Assembly (NCBI RefSeq): GCF_026616205.1
Contig: NZ_JANHGR010000003.1
Location: 1 to 64,000 of the forward strand
Direction: 5' to 3'
From: Halolamina litorea
GTDB taxonomy: Archaea > Halobacteriota > Halobacteria > Halobacteriales > Haloferacaceae
Length of the DNA: 64,000 nt
Below are positions 54,068 through 62,198 of the stretch, in pieces; the first letter of the stretch is position 1; every line of letters starts with the position of its first letter. The notes beneath the pieces are model-generated. The model was given only the letters and a program-made list of their open reading frames with translations. It was not told the DNA's origin and searched no databases. Position numbers and translations under genes: made by a program.

Positions 54068-54454
54068 ATGTCCCTGCAGGTCGAAACCGCCGCACGAACC
54101 GATATCGTCGACGTGACTGCCGACGTGGCCGAGGCCGTCCCGAGCGGCGTCGATGGCGTCTGTACCGTCTTCGTCCCGCACACCACCGCGGGCGTCGTCG
54201 TCAACGAGAACGAGTCGCGGCTGCTGGCGGACCTCGAAAGCGCGCTTGAACGACTCGTCCCCCGCGGCGAGGGGTACGACCACGACGCCATCGACGACAA
54301 CGCCGACGCCCACCTCCGGGCCACACTTCTCGGCGAGAGCGTCTCGATCCCGGTCGTCGATGGGTCGCTGGCGCTCGGAACGTGGCAATCGGTCCTGTTC
54401 GTCGAGTGTGACGGCCCGCGAACGCGGTCGCTGGAGGTGGCCATCACGTCGTAG
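54068..54454 (+). CDS. YjbQ/UPF0047 family protein
   Basis: 128 residues from ATG 54068. Motifs 'FVPHTTAGVVVNENES', 'DDNADAHLRATLLG' and 'GTWQSVLFVECDGPRTR' are those of the UPF0047/YjbQ trimeric family, with a His/Asp/His-type pocket. Members have thiamine-phosphate-synthase-like activity in vitro, but their role is unsettled. Just downstream of the P450 gene, 50 bases apart, same strand. Confidence 0.9.
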   Translation: MSLQVETAARTDIVDVTADVAEAVPSGVDGVCTVFVPHTTAGVVVNENESRLLADLESALERLVPRGEGYDHDAIDDNADAHLRATLLGESVSIPVVDGSLALGTWQSVLFVECDGPRTRSLEVAITS

Positions 54455-54485
54455 TGAGCCGGGTGGGGGCGACGACCGCGCCGCA

Positions 54486-55127
54486 CTACGTGAGGTGCGT
54501 CTCGAACCACGCCGCTGCCGTGTCGGCGACCGCCTCGAGTTCGCCCTCGCCCTCGAAGAGGTGGCCGGCGCCCTCAACCACCTCCAACTCTTTCGTCCCG
54601 CGCAGTCGGCCGAACGCCTCCCGATTGAGCTCCAGCACCTGCGTGTCGGCGCCGCCGACGATGAAGAGTGTGGCAGCGCTCACGTCCTCCAGTCGCTCGG
54701 AAGCGAGGTCGACCCTCCCGCCCCGTGAGACGACGGCGCCAGCGTCGTCGCCGCGGTCGGCAGCGGCCCGCAGGGCGGCCGCCGCGCCGGTGCTCGATCC
54801 GAAGTAGCCGAGCTTCAGGTCCCGGGTGTCCTTGCGGTCCCGGAGCCACGCCGTCGCCGCGAGCAGCCGGCCCGTCAGCAAGTCGATGTCGAAGCGGGTC
54901 TCGTACTCGCGGTCCTCCTCCTCAGTGAGCAGGTCGAACAGGAGCGTTCCGAGGCCGTGGTCCCGCAGAACCTCGGCGACGAAGGTGTTCCGCGGACTCT
55001 TCCGACTGCTGCCACTCCCGTGAGCGAAGAGGACGAGCCCGGTGGCCCCCTCCGGAACGGCGAGTTCGCCCTCCAGTTCGACGCCGTCGGCAGGGATCGT
55101 CACGGACTCCTGTATCGTGTCAGTCAT
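54486..55127 (-). CDS. Alpha/beta hydrolase (dienelactone hydrolase-like)
   Basis: 213 residues. Oxyanion region 'LVLFAHGSGSSRKSPRN', nucleophile elbow 'LGYFGSSTGAAAALRAA' (Ser of GSSTG), Asp in 'ATLFIVGGADTQV', and His in 'VVEGAGHLFEGEG'. Cytoplasmic; substrate unknown. Converges on the YjbQ gene with 31 bases between stops. Confidence 0.9.
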   Translation of the reverse strand: MTDTIQESVTIPADGVELEGELAVPEGATGLVLFAHGSGSSRKSPRNTFVAEVLRDHGLGTLLFDLLTEEEDREYETRFDIDLLTGRLLAATAWLRDRKDTRDLKLGYFGSSTGAAAALRAAADRGDDAGAVVSRGGRVDLASERLEDVSAATLFIVGGADTQVLELNREAFGRLRGTKELEVVEGAGHLFEGEGELEAVADTAAAWFETHLT

Positions 55128-55205
55128 GTTCGAACGAACGGCCCGACGCCTCGTTACGGTTCGTACCGGGTTCCGACGAGATGGGAACCGAGTTCAGTCG
55201 TCCGG

Positions 55206-56165
55206 TCAGGTGAGTGCGACCCCGTCGGTGGCCAGGTAGCCGGCCACGACGACGACGAACGCGCCGAAGCGATGGAGGCCGACGTACCACGGCTCCGGTC
55301 TGACCTCCTCGGTCCCGCCGAAGCCGATGAGCTCGAAGGACTTCGAGACCGAGATATAGGCCCCCGACGCGAGGAACCCGAGGACGCCGACGACGGTGAG
55401 GAAGATCCCCAACAGGGACGGGAGTCCGATCCAGCCGCCGTTCGTGAGAGGGACGGAGGCGGCGACGGTGACGAACGCGATCGCGGCGACGACTCCCGCC
55501 AGCCCGTCCGTCGTCTCGAAGACCCCGCGCGTTCCGCCGAAGACGACCATCGCCGTCCAGAGCGCCGAAACGAGCACGATCGCCGCCCAGGCCGGCTCGT
55601 TCGGAAACAGCGCGTCGACGGCCGCGGCCTCGACGCCGTCGATCGAGTTAGGGTAGGTCCAGTCCGGTAGCCCGCGGCTGACGACGACCGGCCGCACGGC
55701 GTACCGAAGCACACCCGGAATCGCGGCGATGGATGCCACAAGCGCCCCTCGGCGGAAGGCGTCGACGGCCTCCCGATCCCGTCCGCCGGCGTTTCCGGTC
55801 CCGAGCACGAGCAGCGACCCGAGAAGGGCGACCCACGCGATCGGTGCGAGCACCGCCTTCACGGCCATCCGACCGACGGCGCCGTCCGCGGCGGGGCGGA
55901 GCGGTTTCTCGATCGTCTTCGGTTCGTCACAGCCGTCGTAGTCGAAGGTCGACCCCTCACAGAACGTGTCGGGTGGCCGTTCCGGGTTGTCGACGGTGAC
56001 GGTGCCGCTAACCTCGTTCGTGATCACGTCACCCGCGTAGGCGACGGAGGCACCGTTCAGTACACACAGCAGCACGATGGCACCGATCGCCGCCCGGAGG
56101 CTCGGGGTCCAATCCCCGAACTCGTGGGGGCTGAGGAGGGCTTCGACGTACGGTTTAAGGGACAC
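55206..56165 (-). CDS. Yip1-like membrane protein
   Basis: 319 residues. The start 'SLKPYVEALLSPHEFGDWTP' and five or six hydrophobic helices fit Yip1-type proteins. A loop of about 60 residues after the first helix contains two Cys ('TFCEGSTFDYDGCDEP') and may lie outside, where a disulfide could form. Role unknown. Divergent from the AIM24 gene; 115 bases between starts. Confidence 0.7.
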   Translation of the reverse strand: MSLKPYVEALLSPHEFGDWTPSLRAAIGAIVLLCVLNGASVAYAGDVITNEVSGTVTVDNPERPPDTFCEGSTFDYDGCDEPKTIEKPLRPAADGAVGRMAVKAVLAPIAWVALLGSLLVLGTGNAGGRDREAVDAFRRGALVASIAAIPGVLRYAVRPVVVSRGLPDWTYPNSIDGVEAAAVDALFPNEPAWAAIVLVSALWTAMVVFGGTRGVFETTDGLAGVVAAIAFVTVAASVPLTNGGWIGLPSLLGIFLTVVGVLGFLASGAYISVSKSFELIGFGGTEEVRPEPWYVGLHRFGAFVVVVAGYLATDGVALT

Positions 56166-56280
56166 GACAATTCCTCTCCCCCGCGGCCGACATATAGTTC
56201 GTGATCACCGGATAGTGACGGCTATTCGGCGACCGAGAGCCGATAGCTTTTGTACGAATGGGAGACCATCTACCTTCGTC

Positions 56281-56943
56281 ATGGACCTCCAAGCGTTCAT
56301 CGAGGCGAACGACGCCGTCGAAAGCGGCGACGGCTTCCACAAAGCGAACAACCGACTGCTCGCCATCGGCGTCGACGGGACGGTGACGCTGAAAGCTGGC
56401 GCGATGATCGCCTACACCGGCGACCTGACGTTCACCGGGAAGTCCTCCGCCGAGGGCGGCATCGCCGGCTTCGTCAAGAGTGCGGTCTCCAACGAGGACT
56501 CCCCCGTGATGGAGGCCGAAGGGACGGGGACGCTCTACGCCGCCGAGCAGAGCAAGAAGATCCAGATCCTCTCGCTCGACGAGGGCGAATCGATCTCGGT
56601 CAACGGGACCGACGTGCTGGCCTTCGAGGACGACGTCGATTACGAGATCAACACGATCGGCAGCCTCTCCGGTGCCGCCGCGGGTGGACTCACCAACGTC
56701 TACCTCACCGGCCCGGGCGACGTGGCGATCTCGACACACGGCGACCCGCTCGTGATGGAACCGCCGGTGACGACCGACCCCGACGCGACCGTTGCTTGGA
56801 GCGCGAACCTCTCGCCCTCCATCGGGACCAACAAGCTGATCGAGATCGGCCAGGAGTCCGGCGAGTCCTTCCAGATGGAGTTCACCGGCGACAACGGCTT
56901 CGTCGTCGTCCAACCCCACGAGGAAGGCGGCCAGATGCAGTAG
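56281..56943 (+). CDS. AIM24 family protein
   Basis: 220 residues from ATG 56281. 'AGAMIAYTGDLTFTGKSSAE', 'GTGTLYAAEQSKKIQILSLD', 'GESISVNGTDVLAFEDDVDY' and 'NVYLTGPGDVAISTHGDPLV' are typical of the AIM24/DUF124 beta-prism family. No signal peptide. Bacterial and archaeal members have no proven function. Short intergenic space on both sides. Confidence 0.9.
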   Translation: MDLQAFIEANDAVESGDGFHKANNRLLAIGVDGTVTLKAGAMIAYTGDLTFTGKSSAEGGIAGFVKSAVSNEDSPVMEAEGTGTLYAAEQSKKIQILSLDEGESISVNGTDVLAFEDDVDYEINTIGSLSGAAAGGLTNVYLTGPGDVAISTHGDPLVMEPPVTTDPDATVAWSANLSPSIGTNKLIEIGQESGESFQMEFTGDNGFVVVQPHEEGGQMQ

Positions 56944-56959
56944 GCAGACCGCCCGACGG

Positions 56960-57136
56960 AGGGGTTTCCGGCCGTCGGCCGAACCGTCGGCCATCGAGGA
57001 CCTGATGGACGACGTGCTACAGGGAACGCTCGACCCCTCGCCGGTGTTCACGAAGGAGGTCGCTCTCGAAGTCATCGACGAGGGCTACCGCGCGATGGAC
57101 GAACGCGAGGCAGTGAAAGTGCTGGTCCGGGTCTGA
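56960..57136 (+). pseudogene. C-terminal relic of a Zn alcohol dehydrogenase
   Basis: An open frame gives 'PSAIEDLMDDVLQGTLDPSP' then 'VFTKEVALEVIDEGYRAMDE' and 'REAVKVLVRV' plus stop. This is the exact type of C-terminus found in zinc-dependent (MDR) alcohol dehydrogenases, normally about 350-390 residues long. The Rossmann and zinc-binding parts are absent; the preceding sequence belongs to the AIM24 gene. A start at ATG 57005 could give a 43-residue peptide, but it would be meaningless. Confidence 0.6.
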
Positions 57137-57189
57137 GCCCCGAGGCCGGCTTCCGTGGATATCCGTCTCGGAGTAGCCGACAACGGTGG

Positions 57190-57209
57190 CTAAGCTACCT
57201 AAGGTAGCT
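57190..57209. repeat. Palindromic element, copy 2 of a 17-base repeat
   Basis: AGCTACCT (57193-57200), central A, AGGTAGCT (57202-57209). Bases 57190-57206 are the exact complement of 24778-24794. Two looser copies of GGTGGCT[AT]A flank it (57186, 57212). It lies about 140-160 bases before the first bPH2 gene. Confidence 0.6.
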
Positions 57210-57349
57210 CAGGTGGCTTAGATAGCTTCGCCATCTATGCTTCCTTCGGCAGCGAAGTGGGGAATGAGGCAGCCGGGGACGGGACAGTCGAGAGGTCCGT
57301 GCCATCCCACGGCGGTACGATTAAGCCGCCGTTGTGCGACCCATCCGTC

Positions 57350-57994
57350 ATGAGCGACTCCTCCGACGACGCGACGGACGATCCTCCAGCGGCGACGGCG
57401 TCGACGCCGCCCGACGAGTCCGAAGGTGGCGACAATGACGCGGACGACGGACAGTCGTCTGTCGCGGCCGCCGCCGGAATCGACACCGACGTGCTCGACG
57501 TGCCACGGGAGCTCGCGTCGACAGTCCGCCTGCAGTGGGTCATCGGGTCGGCTCTCGGCGCCATCATCGTCGGCGTCGTGGCGACCGGGATCGCGTTCGG
57601 CGTCGGTTCCGAAACGGCACTCCTCGATGGGGGACTCGAGTCCGCTGCGACCGTCGGTGGCGCAGCGTTCGCGCTGCTCGTCCTGGTGGGCGTGGTTCGT
57701 GCCCTATTGCTGTACCGCTCGTGGAGCTACGTCGTCCGCGCTGACTCGCTGTACCTCAGTCGTGGGGTGTTCACGCGAGTGCGAACAGTCGTTCCCTACG
57801 TGCGGGTCCAGCACATCGACACGACCCGTGGGCCGCTGGAACGCGTGCTCGGCCTGTCGACGCTGGTCGTCTACACTGCCGGCTCACGCGGCGCCGACGT
57901 GACGATCCCCGGGCTGACCCCCGAGCGCGCGTCGAAGCTTCAGGAGCGACTGGAGCGGCTGGCTATCGAGTCCGACGAGGCGGATGCGGTATGA
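57350..57994 (+). CDS. bPH2 (YdbS-like) membrane protein
   Basis: 214 residues from ATG 57350; a TATA-like 'attaag' about 27 bases upstream fits a leaderless start. A disordered acidic N-terminus (about 1-50), two TM helices ('VIGSALGAIIVGVVATGIAF', 'AAFALLVLVGVVRALLLY'), then a bacterial PH domain 2 with 'YVVRADSLYLSRGVFTRVRT', 'VVPYVRVQHIDTTRGPLERV'. YdbS/YdbT-type pairs are suspected to act on the membrane or secretion stress. The second bPH2 gene follows at once. Confidence 0.85.
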   Translation: MSDSSDDATDDPPAATASTPPDESEGGDNDADDGQSSVAAAAGIDTDVLDVPRELASTVRLQWVIGSALGAIIVGVVATGIAFGVGSETALLDGGLESAATVGGAAFALLVLVGVVRALLLYRSWSYVVRADSLYLSRGVFTRVRTVVPYVRVQHIDTTRGPLERVLGLSTLVVYTAGSRGADVTIPGLTPERASKLQERLERLAIESDEADAV

Positions 57995-58010
57995 CCGTGG
58001 GGGCTCGATA

Positions 58011-59561
58011 GTGACGACGGAATCACTCACCGGCCGCGCGTTCCACCTCCACCCGCTCTCGATCCCCTACCGGCTCCTCGAACAGGGCGTCGGCCTCGTC
58101 GTGGCCGCAGTGTTCATCGGCGGATCGGCGTTCGGCGCGGTCGCGGGCACCCTCGGCGTGACCCTCGCGATCGGGCTCGCGGTGGTCCTGGCGGCGGGCG
58201 TGGTCGGCTACGCCGTCGCCTACTACCGCCGCTTCGAGTACGAACTCACGGCCGACACGTTCGACATCCGGTCGGGCGTCTTCGGCAGGCGCGAACGGGA
58301 GATCCCGCTCCATCGGATCCAGAACGTCGACATCAGCCAGAACGTCGTCCAGCGCGCGCTCGGGATCGCAGAGATCCGTCTGGAGACGGCCGGCGCCAGC
58401 GGCGCCGAAGCCCAACTCAAGTTCGTCGGCGTCGATCGGGCGAACCAACTGCAAGGGGAGATCAGCCGACTGCGCCGCGCCGGCGACGACGGCGACGAGG
58501 CCGCCGACGCCGAGTTCGAGACCGTCTTCGAAATCTCCGACCGGGAGTTGGGGCTACTCGCGCTGACCTCCGCCGACGCCCAACTGATCCCGCTGCTGTT
58601 CCTGGGGGTGTCGGTGTTCATGCCGGCGCTCGGCTCCCTGTTCGGCGTCGAGTGGCTCTCGTTCGTCCCCGGGCCGGGGCTCGGTCGGGTGTTCGGGGCG
58701 CTCCTGAGCGTCGTCGGGATCCTCCTCTTCGCGGTCGTCTACGGCGCGATCAACGCCGCGACGTACTACGGGTTCACCCTGCGTCGTGCCCCCCAGGAGA
58801 TGCGCTACGAACGCGGGCTCCTCCAGCAGTACAGCGGGACGATCCCGCTCTCGAAGGTACAGTCGCTGACGATCAGGGAGAACGTCCTCGCGCGGGCGCT
58901 CGGCTACGCCTCGCTGGATATCGAGACCGCCGGACAGAGTGGCGGCGAGGGCAACTCCGGGGGGTCGCAGTCGGCGGTCCCGTTGGCCGAACGGAGCCGC
59001 GTGCTCGAACTCACGAACTCCGTCGAGGCTGTCGGCGACCTCAGCTTCGAACGGCCGCCCAAACGGGCCCGGGAACGCTACGCCGTCCGCTACGCCATCG
59101 TCGTCGCGGTGGTCGTCGCGCTGCTCTACCTGATCCAGCGCGTCGCCGGGATCACCCTCTACTGGTGGGTCCCGCTGTTCGTCCTCCTGCTCGTGCCCCT
59201 CGCCGCTCACCTGAAGTGGAAGAGCCGCGGCTACCACCTCGGCGAGGACCACGTCGTGACCCGGAACGGCTTCTGGGTTCAGGAGCTAAAAATCGTCCCC
59301 TACTACCGGGTGCAGACGGTTCTGAGCACCGAAACGGTGTTCCAGCGCCGCCGACGCCTCGGCACGGTGACGGTCGACACCGCCGGCGCGCGCAGCCTCA
59401 CGAACGACGACGCGCGAGCCGTCGACGTGGCCGACGACACGACCGAGCAACTGCGTGAAGCGGTCGGAGAACGGCTGTACGACTCGCTGCGTCGACGGCG
59501 CGCTGGCGCGGACCATCGAGACGTCGGCGACACACCGAGTGAGAACGGGGACCCGTCGTAG
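58011..59561 (+). CDS. Triple bPH2 (YdbT-like) membrane protein
   Basis: 516 residues from GTG 58011, 16 bases after the previous stop; ATG 57984 would overlap that gene. Three bPH2 units, each with a TM pair: 'YELTADTFDIRSGVFGRRER', then 'MRYERGLLQQYSGTIPLSKV', and 'HVVTRNGFWVQELKIVPYYR'. Each is followed by 'R.L..' and 'T.VDTAGA'-like strands. This is the YdbT partner of the preceding YdbS-like protein, so a membrane complex is likely. The ABC pair follows 66 bases later. Confidence 0.88.
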   Translation: MTTESLTGRAFHLHPLSIPYRLLEQGVGLVVAAVFIGGSAFGAVAGTLGVTLAIGLAVVLAAGVVGYAVAYYRRFEYELTADTFDIRSGVFGRREREIPLHRIQNVDISQNVVQRALGIAEIRLETAGASGAEAQLKFVGVDRANQLQGEISRLRRAGDDGDEAADAEFETVFEISDRELGLLALTSADAQLIPLLFLGVSVFMPALGSLFGVEWLSFVPGPGLGRVFGALLSVVGILLFAVVYGAINAATYYGFTLRRAPQEMRYERGLLQQYSGTIPLSKVQSLTIRENVLARALGYASLDIETAGQSGGEGNSGGSQSAVPLAERSRVLELTNSVEAVGDLSFERPPKRARERYAVRYAIVVAVVVALLYLIQRVAGITLYWWVPLFVLLLVPLAAHLKWKSRGYHLGEDHVVTRNGFWVQELKIVPYYRVQTVLSTETVFQRRRRLGTVTVDTAGARSLTNDDARAVDVADDTTEQLREAVGERLYDSLRRRRAGADHRDVGDTPSENGDPS

Positions 59562-59627
59562 CGAACGCCTTCCGAGTGGACAGCCGCCCGTCCCTTTCAA
59601 GTAGTCTGGAGCGAACGTAGCAAGCAT

Positions 59628-60419
59628 ATGCCCTCTCAGGACGGATCGGCGCCGCTCGCGATAGAGACCCGCGGCCTCGGGAAACGGTACGGGGACGTAC
59701 TCGCCGTCGACGACCTCGATCTGGCCATCGACGCCGGCGTCGTCTACGGCTTCCTCGGCCCGAACGGCTCGGGGAAGACGACGACGATGCGGATGCTGAC
59801 GACGCTCACTCGGCCGACCTCGGGTGAGGCGTTCGTCGCCGGTACGCCCATCACCGACCGCGACGGCGTCATCGACCACCTCGGCTACCTCCCCGAGAGC
59901 CCGCCGGTGTTCGAGGAACTCACCGCCCGGGAGAACCTCCACTACGTCGCCTCGCTCCACGACATCCCCCGGGCCGAAGCGAGCGAGCGCATCGAGTCCT
60001 ACCTCGAACGGTTCGACCTCGTGGACGCCGCGGATCGACGCGTCGAGGGCTACTCGAAGGGGATGCGCCAGAAGCTCGGACTCGTCCAAGCCGTGCTCCA
60101 CGAGCCCGAAGTGATCTTCCTCGACGAGCCGACGTCCGGCCTCGACCCCCGTGCGGCCCGGACGGTGAAGGACCTCGTCGCCGAACTCTCCGAGCACGAC
60201 GTGACGATCTTCCTCTCGACACACATCCTCTCGGTCGTCGAGGAACTCGCCGACCTCGTCGGCGTGCTCCACGAGGGGGCGCTCGTCGCCGAGGGGACGC
60301 CGGCCGAACTCACGCGCCGCGCCGAACGCGACGAATCGACCAGCCTCGAACGGGCGTTCCTCGACCTCACCGAGGACCACGACGACGAACCGATCGACCG
60401 CGAGGAGGTGCCGACGTGA
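59628..60419 (+). CDS. ABC-2 type transporter ATPase
   Basis: 263 residues. Walker A 'FLGPNGSGKTTTMRML' near 41-56, signature 'YSKGMRQKLGLVQAVL', Walker B 'VIFLDEPTSGLDP', and H-loop 'FLSTHILSVVEELADL'. A C-terminal acidic tail follows. The stop overlaps the permease start (GTGA). Exporter of unknown substrate (antibiotic, lipid or copper-type ABC-2). Confidence 0.92.
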   Translation: MPSQDGSAPLAIETRGLGKRYGDVLAVDDLDLAIDAGVVYGFLGPNGSGKTTTMRMLTTLTRPTSGEAFVAGTPITDRDGVIDHLGYLPESPPVFEELTARENLHYVASLHDIPRAEASERIESYLERFDLVDAADRRVEGYSKGMRQKLGLVQAVLHEPEVIFLDEPTSGLDPRAARTVKDLVAELSEHDVTIFLSTHILSVVEELADLVGVLHEGALVAEGTPAELTRRAERDESTSLERAFLDLTEDHDDEPIDREEVPT

Positions 60420-62113
60420 GCGACGAGGGGGCGGCAGCCGGCCGCGACGGGCTCGGCGTCCTCAGCGCTACGCTTCGACACAGCCGGACCATCGCGGCCG
60501 TCGACGTGCGCCGGAACCTCCGGAAGGCGGTCGACACCAAGACCCAGATCGCCGTCTTCGTCGTCTTCGTCGGACTGTTCGGCGCCGGCGCCGGCTACGG
60601 GGCGTACGTCTTCGGGAACGAACTCGGGTTCGGGGCCGAGTTGCCAGTCGCTTGGTCGACCCTCGAAATCGCACGGGGCGTCTTCGCCGTGCTCTGGCTG
60701 TTCCTGACGCTCATCGTCGCCGTCCGGACGGTCGGGACCCGCGGCGAACTGTCGAACGAGGTCGGCCTGCTCTCGGTCGTGCCGACGCGGGAGGCCGCCC
60801 TCGGGATGGTACTCTCAGAAAGCGTCCTCGCTGGGAGCTACGCGGTACCGATGTTGACCGCAGCAGCGATCGGCTACGTCGCAGCTACAGGGGTTTGGGG
60901 GCTGCTGCTGACGGTGCCGGTCGCCGCGACCGCGGCTTCGATCACCGCCGTATCCGTCGCCTATCCGCTCGGACTCGGAATTCGCCACGCCGTCACCCGG
61001 ATCGGCTTCGTCGTCAGACACCGGACGGTGCTGGTCGTCCTCGTCTTCGTCGCCTACATCGCCCTGATAGCGACCGGCGCGCTCGGCAACGTCGTCCTGC
61101 AGGTGTTCGAACCGATGCAGCGGGCCCCGACCGGGTGGTTCGCCGACGTGGCCCTCGCGGGGACGAACGAGGTCACCGCCGACCCGCTTCGAGCGGGCGC
61201 CGCGGTCGTGCTCACGCCGGCTGTAGTCGCGCTCAGCGCAGTCGTCACGACCCGCATCGCCGACCGGCACTGGTTCGCCGACTCCGTACTGGCCGGCACC
61301 GAGGCCGAGGAGCAGGAGGCGGTCGACAGGCTCCGACGGGTCGAGGACGCCATCGCCGGAGTCGTCGGGCGGCCGACCGCCGCAGTAACCGTGCTGGCGT
61401 GGAAGCGCGCGGTCCGGGCGCCGCTGAAGCTACTCTACGTCGCGTACCCCCTGCTGTTCGTCGTCGGCTTCCTGACCGAGACGATCCAGACCGGGGAGGT
61501 GCCCGCGATCGGTGCGGGGTTCGCGCTGGTGTTCGTCGCGTGGGCCGGCGCGGTCGTGTTCACCCTGAACCCGCTGGGCGATCAGGGGACGGCGCTGTCG
61601 GCGACGGTGCTGTCACACATCGACGGCCGCGGGTTCGTCGCCGCACACGTCCTCGCCGGCGCGATAGTCACGATCCCGCTGGGGACGGTCATCACGGCCG
61701 TCGTCGCCGTGCTGTCGCCGCTGCGTTCGGGGATGGTCGCCGCCGTCGTGCTGGCGACGCCCGTGAGTATTCTCGTCGGGAGCGCCGTCGCCGTCGGGAT
61801 CGGGATGGCGTTCCCGCGCTACGACGCAGTGAACATCACCCGGTCGACGAAGGCGGTCGTCCCGAGCCTGCTCGCGTTCGCGGTCTTCAGCGGCTACCTG
61901 CTGGTGACGGTGGCTTCGGGGGCCATCGTCGCCGAACCGTCCATCCAGCCGTTCGTCGCGGCCATCCTGACGTGGGCGCTCCCGTTCGGCCTCGGCGTCG
62001 ACGCCGCCGGGGTCGGACTCGCGGCCCGTGTCGCGCTCGTCCCACTCGGGATCGCGCCGTTCGTCTCGGCGTCCTACGCAGTCGGGCGGTTCGACCGGGT
62101 CACGGTGAACTGA
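60416..62113 (+). CDS. Large ABC-2 permease
   Basis: 565 residues, GTG start. About 12 hydrophobic segments, roughly twice the usual ABC-2 permease, suggesting a full-length rather than half transporter membrane part. The start 'RTIAAVDVRRNLRKAVDTKT' is a membrane-surface helix typical of these permeases. 'VLTPAVVALSAVVTTRIADR' precedes a cytoplasmic loop 'GTEAEEQEAVDRLRRVEDAI'. Works with the ATPase encoded just upstream. Confidence 0.88.
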   Translation: MSDEGAAAGRDGLGVLSATLRHSRTIAAVDVRRNLRKAVDTKTQIAVFVVFVGLFGAGAGYGAYVFGNELGFGAELPVAWSTLEIARGVFAVLWLFLTLIVAVRTVGTRGELSNEVGLLSVVPTREAALGMVLSESVLAGSYAVPMLTAAAIGYVAATGVWGLLLTVPVAATAASITAVSVAYPLGLGIRHAVTRIGFVVRHRTVLVVLVFVAYIALIATGALGNVVLQVFEPMQRAPTGWFADVALAGTNEVTADPLRAGAAVVLTPAVVALSAVVTTRIADRHWFADSVLAGTEAEEQEAVDRLRRVEDAIAGVVGRPTAAVTVLAWKRAVRAPLKLLYVAYPLLFVVGFLTETIQTGEVPAIGAGFALVFVAWAGAVVFTLNPLGDQGTALSATVLSHIDGRGFVAAHVLAGAIVTIPLGTVITAVVAVLSPLRSGMVAAVVLATPVSILVGSAVAVGIGMAFPRYDAVNITRSTKAVVPSLLAFAVFSGYLLVTVASGAIVAEPSIQPFVAAILTWALPFGLGVDAAGVGLAARVALVPLGIAPFVSASYAVGRFDRVTVN

Positions 62114-62198
62114 GCGGGCCGACTGCGCCGCGTTCGGTCGCTCGCCGAAACTCTCCGCGGGGCGTACGCTTATGCCCCGACTGCCACACCTGCCCGTA

